From positions 56,429 through 120,428 of the forward strand of contig NZ_JAKKFI010000043.1 in assembly GCF_022230955.1 (NCBI RefSeq): a DNA stretch of 64,000 nt, given 5' to 3'. The notes beneath the pieces were generated by a model, which made no database searches, had not been told where the DNA came from, and saw nothing but the letters and a program-made list of their open reading frames with translations. The translations under genes and the position numbers were made by a program. This DNA comes from Micromonospora cabrerizensis (lineage in GTDB: Bacteria; Actinomycetota; Actinomycetes; Mycobacteriales; Micromonosporaceae). Of this stretch, positions 32,973 through 40,811 are shown one piece after another (position 1 is the first letter of the stretch; each line of letters begins with the position of its first letter).

Positions 32973-34772
32973 TCACTCGCCGTCGAACCTCATGTTGACC
33001 CACCAACCGAACGTACGCGGCCGGTTGACCCACGTACCGAACGGCGTGGTGAAGCCGCCGCTCGTGGTCGAGGTGAAGGTGTTCATGCTGAGGCCGTCGT
33101 CGGCGTACCGGTAGAGGACAGCCAGATCGTCGCGCTTGTCGCCGTTGTAGTCGCCGCTGGCCAACTTCATGCTGGCGAAGTGGCCGAATTCGGCCGACGC
33201 CCAGGACTGGACGGGCGCGTTGAAGGTGCCGTCCGCCTTGGCCGTGAAGGTGTGCAGGCTGGTGCTGTTGGACGCGACGTACTTGAGGACCGCCACGTCT
33301 CCGCGACCGTCGCCGTTGAAGTCGCCGCTCCTGAGCTTCATGTTGGCGAGCGCAGCGAACGGCTTGTCCTTGGGAGTGGTCCAGGAGTTGTACGGGGTGC
33401 CGAACTTGCCGTCGGCCTGACCCGGCCAGGTGATCAGAGCCATCGATCCGTCGGCGTACGCGTAGAAGAGCGAGGCGTCGGCCCGGCCGTCCCCGTTGAC
33501 GTCACCGGCGAAGACGGCGGTGCTGTGCCAGTTGCCGAAGGTGGTCGCCTCCCACACCGTGCTCGGGGCGCCGAGCCCGCCGTCCGGGCGGGCGATCCAG
33601 TTGATCCAGGCTTCCTTGCCGTTGCCGAGCTCATACCCGTAGAACGCGGTCAGGTCGGCCCGGCCATCACCGTTGATGTCCCCGGAGGCCATCTTCATGC
33701 TGCCGATGTGACCCCAGCTGGCCCCGGCCGTCCAGGATCGCAGGGGCGCGCCGTACTTGCCGTCCGGACCGGTGATGAACGTGTCGATGGCGAAGCTGCC
33801 GTCGGCGGCGGTCGACAACGCCACGACGTCCTTGATGCCATCGCCGTCGAAGTCGTCGTTGAACACCTTGACCCGGTCGCGGTTGTACCTCGTCTCGGTG
33901 CTCTTCCACGAACCGATCGGGTCGCCGAAACCACCCGTCGAGGTCGCCGGGAAGGTGGTCGGGGAGGCCTGCCCCGGGTCGTACGTGTAGAGGAAGTTGA
34001 GGTCCTCGTAGGCGTCGGTCGCCACACCCTGCGGCATGGTCGCGGCGAACCACGGCCCGAGGTCGTCGACCCGGGTGTCCACCGCGTCGCGGCGGGTCTC
34101 CGTCTCGGCGAAGCACCCACCCTGCCACGAGCTGTAGTGCACGCCGACGAGCTGCGGCTTGCCGCTCACCACGCGGACGGTGGGGCCACCCAGGTCGCCG
34201 CGGCAGATACCGGTCTGACCACTACCCAGGATGTCGAGGGTGGACGCCCCGACGGTCTGGACACCGAACGAGCCACTGTGCAACTGGTCGGGAACCCAGG
34301 CGCTGGCGGTACGACCGAAACCGGCACCGGTGAGCTGCTCGCCGACCGTCGGTGCGGCCCCCAGCGCCACCGGGGTCACGTCGACCCGGCGGGCCAGCCG
34401 CACGAGAACCAGGTCACGACTGGTGTGCGGCACGATCCGGAAGGCCGGAACGACCGTACCCGTCGACGCGGTGAGGTTGGGGCGCCCGACGGTGACGGTC
34501 GTCGGCTTGGTCGGCTTGCCCGCGACGACGGCCTGACCGTCGAAGCTGAAGCAGCTCTTGGCGGTGAGCACCCACCAGGGGTCGACCAGCGATCCGCTGC
34601 ACGAACGCTCCAGCGACCCGACGTCGACCTTGGCGACGAAGCCGAACGACCCGTCGGTGACGGCCGTCCCTCCGGTCACGGCCTGAGCCGATGAGGCCTG
34701 AAGAAGCCCCGCAACCAGGGTTGCCGCGAGCACGCCTGCCTGGGCTGCTCGCCGTCGATAAGACGATGACAC
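32973..34772 (-). CDS. Secreted trypsin-fold protein with degenerate triad and FG-GAP repeats
   Basis: A 599-residue protein from GTG 34772, with AAAGGA upstream; the frame continues upstream but without a signal sequence. Residues 1-32 are a signal peptide ending AQA. Residues 33-260 have the chymotrypsin fold (CSGSLVDPWWVLTAKSC, SRDLVLVRLARRV, GICRGDLGGPTV). The catalytic His (normally TAAHC) is Ser in TAKSC near 75, and the nucleophile Ser (normally GDSGG) is Leu in GDLGGP near 194; only the Asp remains. The rest holds about five FG-GAP/VCBS repeats with Ca-binding DxDGDG-type loops. A pseudo-protease with a beta-propeller is likely; it would bind rather than cleave. Confidence 0.9.
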   Translation of the reverse strand: MSSSYRRRAAQAGVLAATLVAGLLQASSAQAVTGGTAVTDGSFGFVAKVDVGSLERSCSGSLVDPWWVLTAKSCFSFDGQAVVAGKPTKPTTVTVGRPNLTASTGTVVPAFRIVPHTSRDLVLVRLARRVDVTPVALGAAPTVGEQLTGAGFGRTASAWVPDQLHSGSFGVQTVGASTLDILGSGQTGICRGDLGGPTVRVVSGKPQLVGVHYSSWQGGCFAETETRRDAVDTRVDDLGPWFAATMPQGVATDAYEDLNFLYTYDPGQASPTTFPATSTGGFGDPIGSWKSTETRYNRDRVKVFNDDFDGDGIKDVVALSTAADGSFAIDTFITGPDGKYGAPLRSWTAGASWGHIGSMKMASGDINGDGRADLTAFYGYELGNGKEAWINWIARPDGGLGAPSTVWEATTFGNWHSTAVFAGDVNGDGRADASLFYAYADGSMALITWPGQADGKFGTPYNSWTTPKDKPFAALANMKLRSGDFNGDGRGDVAVLKYVASNSTSLHTFTAKADGTFNAPVQSWASAEFGHFASMKLASGDYNGDKRDDLAVLYRYADDGLSMNTFTSTTSGGFTTPFGTWVNRPRTFGWWVNMRFDGE

Positions 34773-34925
34773 TAATGATCCTTTCTGGATCAGAAGGCAG
34801 GGACGCTGCGCGGCGCGGACCGGTGCCAGTGACGACATGCGTCGGAGCGCGGCGAGGACACGCCGTGCCGCGCTCATCTGGCCGGCTCCTGAGAGCGGCG
34901 CGCTGGCATCGGGCGTGGTGAAGCG

Positions 34926-34964
34926 AGTCGTGCCCACCGATCGTGGGCACGACTGTGCACAGTC
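34926..34964. repeat. Overlapping palindromes upstream of the pseudo-protease gene
   Basis: AGTCGTGCCCA-N7-TGGGCACGACT (34926-34954) has perfect 11-bp arms and shares its end with a second perfect palindrome GACTGTGCACAGTC (34951-34964). Located 150-190 bp upstream of the GTG. They could be operator sites or leader hairpins. The remainder of the 34773-35144 gap shows nothing I can name. Confidence 0.7.
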
Positions 34965-35144
34965 GTACATGAAGGACCCCCGTGGCCCCTGCGGGCTGAG
35001 CGGTTACCGGAAAGCAACCGCAGGCTCACCTTAGGGATCAATCACTCAACCCACTGTCCCCGATGAATGTGGAGAATCCCACAACGGAACATCTTGCGAA
35101 CCCCATCCATGATGGGCTATGCGTACACCGACTTCGGCAGGCAG

Positions 35145-35175
35145 GGTGGCCGGGCCCGCGCGGGGCCCGGCCACC
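35145..35175. terminator. Terminator hairpin after GH5 mannanase
   Basis: A perfect 13-bp stem GGTGGCCGGGCCC (35145-35157) with 35163-35175 around GCGCG, just past the stop on the minus strand. Confidence 0.75.
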
Positions 35176-35190
35176 GATGCTGGTGCCTGG

Positions 35191-36552
35191 TCAGCTGGTC
35201 GTGCAGGTCACCTCCGGTCGGGCGTTGCTGCCGGTCCAGCCACCGATGAAGCCGAAGGTGGTGCTGGCACCGGCGGCCAGCCGGCCGTTGTAGTCCACGT
35301 TTCGGGCGGTCACCGTGGCGCCGCTGCTGGTCAGCGTCGCGTTCCAGGTCTGGCTGACGCTCTGCCCGTTGGCGAACGTCCACCGGGTGGTCCAGCCCGT
35401 GACCGGGGTGGCGCCGGCGGTCACCCGCACCTCACCCTGGAAGCCGCCCTGCCACTGGCCGGTCACCGTGTAGGTCGCCGTGCAACCACCGGCGGGCGGA
35501 GGCGTGGTGGGTGGCGGGGTGGTGGGCGGAGGCGTCGTGGGCGGCGGGGTGGTCGGCGGCGGAGTGCCGCCGAAGACGCTCGCCTCCCGGGCGGTCTGCC
35601 GGATGCCGTTGGCCCCGTCGAAGAGGCGCTGACCCCAGGTGCTCAGGTTCGCCGGGTTGAACGAGGTGGCCAGGTCGAGATACTCCACCCCACCGCCGTT
35701 GCCACTCCACGACCAACCCAGCCAGCCGATACCGTTCGCCTGGCTGTAGGCGAGGATGGTGTCCTCGTCCGGGTCGCCGTCGGAGTGGTTGAACCCGAAC
35801 TCACCGACCACGATGGGCAGCCCCGCCGAGCGGAAACGGCCCAGGTAGTCGCTGATCTCCGCGGCGGTGTCGAACACCCCGTACATGTGGACGGAGAAGA
35901 CGGTGTTGCGGGCCGGGTCCGCCGCGAAGACCGACGCGGCGTTGTCCCGCATGGTGAACGACCAGTCCTGTCCCCAGTTCGGCGCGTCCACCATGATGGT
36001 GTGGGTCAGCCCGCCGGCCCGCAGGCGCTTGATCGCGTCGGCGTTGTCGGTGGCCCAGGAGCCGTAGTTCTGGTTGCCGTACGGCTCGTTGCCGATGTTG
36101 ACGATGACGTATCTTTCCTGGCCGGCGAGCACGTCGGCGAGACCGAGCCAGTAGTCGACCGCGCGGGCCAGGGTGATCGCGCCGCTCTGCTCGCCGTACC
36201 CGGTCGTGTCGTGCACCTCCAGCACGCAGATCAGCCGGTTGGCCTTGCAGAGGGAGATGACGTTCGCGACGTCGGCGTTGGTGTTGCGGGTCCACCGGTC
36301 ACCGCTGGAGAGCACCACCCGCACGGTGTTCGCGCCGAGCGCCTTGACGTCGGCGAACGAGCTGGTCTGCTGCGGGTACCAGGTGTGGGCGTGGTTGACG
36401 CCTCGCATGACGAATTCGGTGCCGTTGGCGTCGTACAACCTGCCGTTCGCGACGGAGAAACCAGCCGCGGCGTGCGCCGGCTGGCCGAACGCCAGCACGG
36501 CGACGAGCAACGCGAGCAGGGCCGCCGCGACGGCGGAGAGTCGAGTCTTCAT
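35191..36552 (-). CDS. Secreted GH5 endo-beta-mannanase with CBM2
   Basis: A 453-residue enzyme from ATG 36552, with GAGGAAGG upstream. Residues 1-28 are a signal peptide (ending HAA). The GH5 domain (about 30-330) has MRGVNHAHTWYP and GANTVRVVLS typical of actinobacterial GH5_8 mannanases, the acid/base Glu in GNEPYGN near 156, and the nucleophile Glu in VVGEFGFNH near 251. A PTTPPP linker at about 335-358 leads to a CBM2 domain (CTATYTVTGQWQGGFQGEV, W residues for crystalline polysaccharide). It would degrade mannan outside the cell. Repressor-like sites lie upstream. Confidence 0.92.
   Translation of the reverse strand: MKTRLSAVAAALLALLVAVLAFGQPAHAAAGFSVANGRLYDANGTEFVMRGVNHAHTWYPQQTSSFADVKALGANTVRVVLSSGDRWTRNTNADVANVISLCKANRLICVLEVHDTTGYGEQSGAITLARAVDYWLGLADVLAGQERYVIVNIGNEPYGNQNYGSWATDNADAIKRLRAGGLTHTIMVDAPNWGQDWSFTMRDNAASVFAADPARNTVFSVHMYGVFDTAAEISDYLGRFRSAGLPIVVGEFGFNHSDGDPDEDTILAYSQANGIGWLGWSWSGNGGGVEYLDLATSFNPANLSTWGQRLFDGANGIRQTAREASVFGGTPPPTTPPPTTPPPTTPPPTTPPPAGGCTATYTVTGQWQGGFQGEVRVTAGATPVTGWTTRWTFANGQSVSQTWNATLTSSGATVTARNVDYNGRLAAGASTTFGFIGGWTGSNARPEVTCTTS
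35494..35572 (-). repeat. Coding tandem repeats of the PTTPPP linker
   Basis: The linker is encoded by repeated units of about 18 nt (PTTPPP). The copy number is likely variable between strains through slippage. Confidence 0.8.
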
Positions 36553-36656
36553 GGCCTTCCTCAGGGAGGACCCCCGATGCCCGACAGGGGTGGGACGTGA
36601 CAGGGGAAGGCGGCTGCAGCCCGGCAGCCGCGCCCGGCTCCCGGCGCGCACGCATC

Positions 36657-36691
36657 AGCGTAGGACGATGGCTTGACCATCGCAACCGGTT
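36657..36691 (-). promoter_or_regulatory. Mannanase promoter with AACCGGTT operator-like site
   Basis: On the minus strand there is a -35 TTGCGA (36680-36685), 17-bp spacer and -10 TACGCT (36657-36662). The palindrome AACCGGTT (36684-36691) overlaps the upstream edge of the -35. A second, longer copy lies 112 bp upstream. Confidence 0.5.
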
Positions 36692-36790
36692 CAGTTGACA
36701 GGTCCGAGACCCGGACAGCCGCAACGGCCCACGCGAGCGCGGGCCGTCGCGGGGCGATCATCCCCACCACAGGATGTGCGCCACAGCCGG

Positions 36791-36808
36791 CTCTTAACCG
36801 GTTAAGAG
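36791..36808. promoter_or_regulatory. 18-bp perfect palindrome CTCTTAACCGGTTAAGAG
   Basis: A perfect palindrome with the central CG-containing core usual in LacI-type operators. It shares the AACCGGTT core with the site at the mannanase -35, 112 bp away. It also lies about 120 bp before the divergent F420 oxidoreductase, so either gene could be the target. Confidence 0.6.
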
Positions 36809-36927
36809 CGACGGTAGGCAGGAGACCCCGATCCGTCAAGCAGCACCGGGCGCGAACCGGACGGGAGGGTTGACCGCTGCCGACCTGGGTATCCGGGGAA
36901 CGATCCGTCGGTGAGAGGGGATAAAGG

Positions 36928-37890
36928 ATGGTCAGCGTCGGCTACACCCTGATGGGCGAGCAGGCCGGTCCCAGGCAACTGGTGGACCACGCCGTACGGG
37001 CCGAGGCCGCCGGCTTCGACCAGCTCGTGATGTCCGACCACTACTACCCGTGGCTGGACTCGCAGGGCCACTCCCCGTACGCCTGGTCGGTGCTCGGCGC
37101 GGTCGCCCACGCCACCACCCGCGCGCAGTTGATGTCCTTCGTCACCTGCCCGATCCGCCGCTACCACCCGGCCGTCGTCGCACAGAAGGCCAGCACGATC
37201 GGGGCGCTCTCCGACGGCCGGTTCACCCTCGGCCTCGGTGCCGGCGAGAACCTCAACGAACACGTGGTCGGCGGGTGGCCGCACGTGCAGCAACGGCACG
37301 AGATGTTCGAGGAGGCGTTGCAGATCATCCGGCCGTTGCTCAACGGCGAGACGCTGACCTTCTCCGGCAACCACTTCGACGTGCCCGACGCCTACATCTG
37401 GGACCGGCCGGAGCAGCCGGTGCCGATGGCCGTCGCCGCGTCCGGTCGACAGTCCGCGACGCTGGCCGCCGAGTACGCCAACGGCATCATCTCCACCGAA
37501 CCCGACCGGCACATCATCGAGATGTACGACGACGCCGGGGGCGCCGGCCAGCCCCGCTACGGGCAGGTGGCCATCTGCTACGGCCCCGACGAGGCGGAGT
37601 GTCGCAAGATCGTGCACGACCAGTTCCGCTGGTTCGGGATGGGTTGGAAGGTCAACGCCGACCTGCCCGGGCCGGAGTCCTTCGCCGCCGCCACCCAGTT
37701 CGTGCGGGAGGAGGACGTCGCCGAGGGCGTCCCCTGCGGCCCGGACGTGGACGCGCACGTGGAGGCGTTCCGCAAGTTCGTCGACGCGGGCTTCACCCAC
37801 GTGGCGATCATCCAGGTCGGTGGGGAGACCCAACCGATGTTCCTGGACTGGGCGCAGGAGCAACTGCTGCCCCGGTTGCGCGAGCTGTGA
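36928..37890 (+). CDS. LLM-class F420-dependent oxidoreductase (TIGR03557-like)
   Basis: A 320-residue luciferase-like TIM-barrel enzyme. VSVGYTLMGEQAGP and MSDHYYPWLDSQGHSPYAWSVLGA at the N-terminus are characteristic of the TIGR03557 F420-dependent subfamily, and GRFTLGLGAGENLNEHVV near 95-115 matches the LLM motif with the non-prolyl cis peptide. It would transfer hydride to or from F420; the substrate is unknown. Its stop overlaps the GTG of an alpha/beta hydrolase (GTGA), so they act in one operon. Confidence 0.9.
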   Translation: MVSVGYTLMGEQAGPRQLVDHAVRAEAAGFDQLVMSDHYYPWLDSQGHSPYAWSVLGAVAHATTRAQLMSFVTCPIRRYHPAVVAQKASTIGALSDGRFTLGLGAGENLNEHVVGGWPHVQQRHEMFEEALQIIRPLLNGETLTFSGNHFDVPDAYIWDRPEQPVPMAVAASGRQSATLAAEYANGIISTEPDRHIIEMYDDAGGAGQPRYGQVAICYGPDEAECRKIVHDQFRWFGMGWKVNADLPGPESFAAATQFVREEDVAEGVPCGPDVDAHVEAFRKFVDAGFTHVAIIQVGGETQPMFLDWAQEQLLPRLREL

Positions 37891-38762
37891 AACCTGACGC
37901 GACCCGACGGTCGGCGGGGTGGACCCTCCACACGCCCGCCGGCCGATTCGGGCCGGCCGAGCTGCGGCTCGCCCTGGCGGCGCCCCGGTCGGCCGCTGGG
38001 CTGACCAGCGAGTGGCGGCTCGTCGACGGGCTGCGCACCCACACCAGGCGCGGCGCCGACCCGGGCACCGGGGCGCCGCCCGTGGTGCTGGTGCACGGCC
38101 TGGCGGTCTCGCACCGGTACCTCACCGCGCTGGCCGTCGCGCTCGCCCCCACCCACCCGGTGTACGTGCCGGACCTGCCCGGCTTCGGGCTGAGCGAGCA
38201 CCCCCGGGGCGCGTACGACGTGTCCGCGCACGCCGAGCACCTGGCCGCCTGGCTGGCCGCGTACCGGTTGCCGCCGGTCTGCCTGCTCGGTCACTCGTTC
38301 GGCGCGGAGGTGGCCGCCGCGCTCGCCGCGAACCACCCGGACGCGGTACGCGCTCTGGTGTTGGCCGGGCCCACCAGTGACCCGTCCGCCCGGTCCCGTA
38401 CGGCCCAGGTCGGCCGGTGGCTGGTCGACTGCCTGCGCGAAGCGCCGTTGCAGGCGCCGATCCTGGCCCGCGACGTCTGGAACGCCCGACCCTGGCGGGT
38501 CTACGCGACGCTGACGCACTCGGTGCACAACGCGATCGAGACAGACCTCGTCCGCGTCACCGCGCCGACCCTCGTCGTGGCCGGTGAGCGTGACCCGGTG
38601 GTGCCGGCGCCGTGGCGGGACGAGGCGGCCCGCCTGGTGCCGGACGCCGACCTTGTGGTCGTCCCCGGCGCCGCGCACAACGTGGTCACGACCGCTCCGA
38701 CGCAGGTGGCGGACGCGTGCCGCCGCCTGCTCGCCCCTCATCCCGCACTCCTGGACAGGTGA
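37887..38762 (+). CDS. Alpha/beta hydrolase
   Basis: A 291-residue hydrolase from GTG 37887. The strand VVLVHGLAVSHRYL gives the oxyanion hole, GHSFGAE carries the nucleophile Ser, ERDPVVP the Asp and AAHNVV the His, so the triad is complete. No signal peptide. The first 40 residues are extra to the core fold. Epoxide hydrolase, esterase or C-C hydrolase activity cannot be told apart here. Coupling to the F420 oxidoreductase suggests consecutive steps on one substrate. Confidence 0.88.
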   Translation: MKPDATRRSAGWTLHTPAGRFGPAELRLALAAPRSAAGLTSEWRLVDGLRTHTRRGADPGTGAPPVVLVHGLAVSHRYLTALAVALAPTHPVYVPDLPGFGLSEHPRGAYDVSAHAEHLAAWLAAYRLPPVCLLGHSFGAEVAAALAANHPDAVRALVLAGPTSDPSARSRTAQVGRWLVDCLREAPLQAPILARDVWNARPWRVYATLTHSVHNAIETDLVRVTAPTLVVAGERDPVVPAPWRDEAARLVPDADLVVVPGAAHNVVTTAPTQVADACRRLLAPHPALLDR

Positions 38763-38767
38763 CCCTC

Positions 38768-38887
38768 ATGCGCTTCGGCAACACGGAGATCCGCCCGCTC
38801 GGCGGTGGCGTCGGCTGCCTCCTGATGATTCTCTTCTCGATCCTCGCCTCGGTGGTGCTCACCGTCCTGCTCAACCTGGTGCTCTGA
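38768..38887 (+). CDS. 39-residue membrane protein
   Basis: A small gene starting 5 nt after the hydrolase stop. Sequence begins MRFGNTEIRPLGGG and ends in a single hydrophobic segment (residues about 16-39) with no charges. The N-terminal part is conserved in look with small actinobacterial proteins of unknown function. The strong composition bias and operon position support it being real. Confidence 0.6.
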   Translation: MRFGNTEIRPLGGGVGCLLMILFSILASVVLTVLLNLVL

Positions 38888-38941
38888 GGCGTCCACGCCC
38901 CGGCCCCACGCCCGGTCGCCCGTGCCTCGACGCCTCGGCGG

Positions 38942-39958
38942 TCAGCGGCGTAGGCCCAGGGCGCTGAGCACCTCCCGGGAGGCCAACCGGGCCGGGTCTA
39001 GCACCGCACGGCGGGTCCACCGGGCCATCGGCACGACGGTGGCACGCCAGGCCACCTGGAGTCCGTGCGCCACCGGGACGACCGTCACCGACCAGACCCA
39101 CCGGATGCCCCGCAGCAGCGGGAGCACGGTGTGCCGCCACACCCAACGCAGCCCGTGCCCGAGCGGGCGCAGCAGCAGGCGGTACAACTGCCGCAGCACC
39201 CATCCGGCCGCCCACCACGCGCCCACAACCGCGGCGACGACCAGCCGGCCGAACCCCGCGACGACCCACCAGATCCCCCGGGCCACGCCGACGAGCGCGG
39301 CGCGCGCCGCCCCGACGAGCACGCCGACGCCACGTCGCAGCAGCCGACCGGCGGGGGTGAGCGCCGCGCCGAGCCAGCGCAGCGGCCGCAGGACGAGGCG
39401 TTCGGCGAGCCAGACCAGCGGCGGCCAGACCAGCGTGCGGACAACCCGGGCGACGCCGTACGCCAGCCACACCAGCGGTCGCCAGATCAGGGTGCGGGCC
39501 ACCCAAGCGACACCCCGCCCCAGCCACACCAGCGGGAGCCAGACGAGATTCTGGGCTGCCCAGCGCAACGGGAGCCAGACGAGGTTTCGTGCCGCCCAGC
39601 GCAACGGGAGCCAGACGAGGTTGCGGGCGCACCAGACGAGCGGGAGCCAGAGGAGTCGGTGCAGCGCCCAGGCCAACGGGGACAGCAGCCACCGGTGCAG
39701 GAACCGGCCGGCGGGGCTGAGCAGGCTTCGGTACACGAGCCCGCCGGCAGCCGCGATCAGCTCCCACAGCAGGCGTACCGGCAGCACCACGACCAACGCC
39801 ACACCCCGCGCGACGGCCGCGACGAGCGGGAACGCGACGGCGGCCTGCTCTGCCGTGTCCGCGCTCGACGGACGCGCCGCCGTCGGTGCGCCACGGTGTC
39901 CGCTCGGGGGCCCGGGCAACGGCGGGCGGGTGGGCAGACGATCGGTCACGGTGGGCAC
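38942..39958 (-). CDS. Trp-rich, cationic tandem-repeat membrane-associated protein
   Basis: A 338-residue protein from GTG 39958. Residues 40-330 consist of degenerate repeats of hydrophobic-aromatic units with regularly spaced Arg: LVWLPLRWAARN, LVWLPLRWAAQN, LIWRPLVWLAYG, LVWPPLVWLAER and later RWVWRHTVLPLLRG. About 10% of residues are Trp and nearly all charges are positive, so it is likely to form amphipathic helices lying on or crossing the membrane. Three of the units are almost identical at DNA level (36-bp period near 39530-39650). I do not know a function. It follows the EEP nuclease by 22 bp on the same strand. Confidence 0.65.
   Translation of the reverse strand: MPTVTDRLPTRPPLPGPPSGHRGAPTAARPSSADTAEQAAVAFPLVAAVARGVALVVVLPVRLLWELIAAAGGLVYRSLLSPAGRFLHRWLLSPLAWALHRLLWLPLVWCARNLVWLPLRWAARNLVWLPLRWAAQNLVWLPLVWLGRGVAWVARTLIWRPLVWLAYGVARVVRTLVWPPLVWLAERLVLRPLRWLGAALTPAGRLLRRGVGVLVGAARAALVGVARGIWWVVAGFGRLVVAAVVGAWWAAGWVLRQLYRLLLRPLGHGLRWVWRHTVLPLLRGIRWVWSVTVVPVAHGLQVAWRATVVPMARWTRRAVLDPARLASREVLSALGLRR
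39530..39650 (-). repeat. 36-bp coding tandem repeats
   Basis: The stretch has three near-identical units starting CGGGAGCCAGACGAG, each 36 bp, encoding WLPL-type dodecapeptides on the minus strand. The identity shows recent expansion. Confidence 0.8.
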
Positions 39959-39980
39959 GGTAACCGGCCCGCGCCATGGT

Positions 39981-40802
39981 TCAGGTGTCGGTTGCGGCCG
40001 GGCCGAGGTCGAGCGTGGTCAGCAGCGGATAGTGGTCCGAGGCGGTGTCCGCCGTCCCGCCCCGGATCACCCGGCACTCCCCCACCCGCTGCGCCACCGC
40101 CCGGGTGCCGAGCAGGTAGTCCAGCCGCATCCCGGCGAACTCGGCCCCGCCGAAGCGGGTCGGAACGGTGTGGCCGTCGGCCTCCGGTGCTCCGACGTTG
40201 CACGACGGCCACAGGTCGACCAGGTCGGCGGCGAGTAGCCGGGCGATCGCCCGGGTGTCCACGGCGCCGCCGCCCCGGCGCAGGTGCCGTCGCCGGTAGA
40301 GGCTCGGCATGCCGGCCAGCCGAGCGGTGTGGTCGACCGTCGGGTCGAGCGAGTTGAGGTCACCGGCGACCAGCGCCAGCGGCCCCGGGGTACGCCGCAG
40401 CGCGGCGACCAGCCAGTCGACCTCCATCCGCCGTCGTCCCCCCGAGTACGGGTAGAGGTGGGTGCCGAACACGGTGAACGGGCCGGCAGAGGTGCCCACC
40501 ACGACGCGGGCCGCGCCGTGGTGGAACGGCCGGCGCAGCGTCCCCGCGTCGACGACCCGGTACGGCGGCCGGACCAGCACCGCCACCGGCTGCCCGAGGC
40601 AGGACCGGGCCAGGTGGGGTGTCATGCCCACCCGGCCCGCCACAGTGCTCATCAGCCCGTCCCGGTCGAACCCGCGCAGCTCCTGGAGGGCCAGCACGTC
40701 CGGTGCCTGCTCGTTGACGACCTGGACCACCTGATCCAGCCGGCCGGGGCCGCCACGATCTCGACCGCCGGTGCGGATGTTCCAGGTCATCACCCGCAGC
40801 AC
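39981..40802 (-). CDS. Endonuclease/exonuclease/phosphatase (EEP) family protein
   Basis: A 273-residue cytosolic member of the EEP family from GTG 40802. Motifs in order: MTWNIRTGG near 5, LALQELRGF with the metal-binding Glu near 41, THLYPYSG with His, AGDLNSLDPT with Asp-Asn near 146, and ASDHYPLL with the terminal Asp-His. The family cleaves nucleic acids or phosphodiesters or removes lipid phosphate; the exact substrate is unclear. Ten nt separate it from the upstream PAP2 gene, so it is in one operon with it. Confidence 0.9.
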   Translation of the reverse strand: MLRVMTWNIRTGGRDRGGPGRLDQVVQVVNEQAPDVLALQELRGFDRDGLMSTVAGRVGMTPHLARSCLGQPVAVLVRPPYRVVDAGTLRRPFHHGAARVVVGTSAGPFTVFGTHLYPYSGGRRRMEVDWLVAALRRTPGPLALVAGDLNSLDPTVDHTARLAGMPSLYRRRHLRRGGGAVDTRAIARLLAADLVDLWPSCNVGAPEADGHTVPTRFGGAEFAGMRLDYLLGTRAVAQRVGECRVIRGGTADTASDHYPLLTTLDLGPAATDT

Positions 40803-40811
40803 GGCGGGCGC

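Noticed and set aside
34773..35144. Cyclic di-AMP or other riboswitch before the pseudo-protease
   Set aside because: Leader has hairpins, but I could not match a consensus core.
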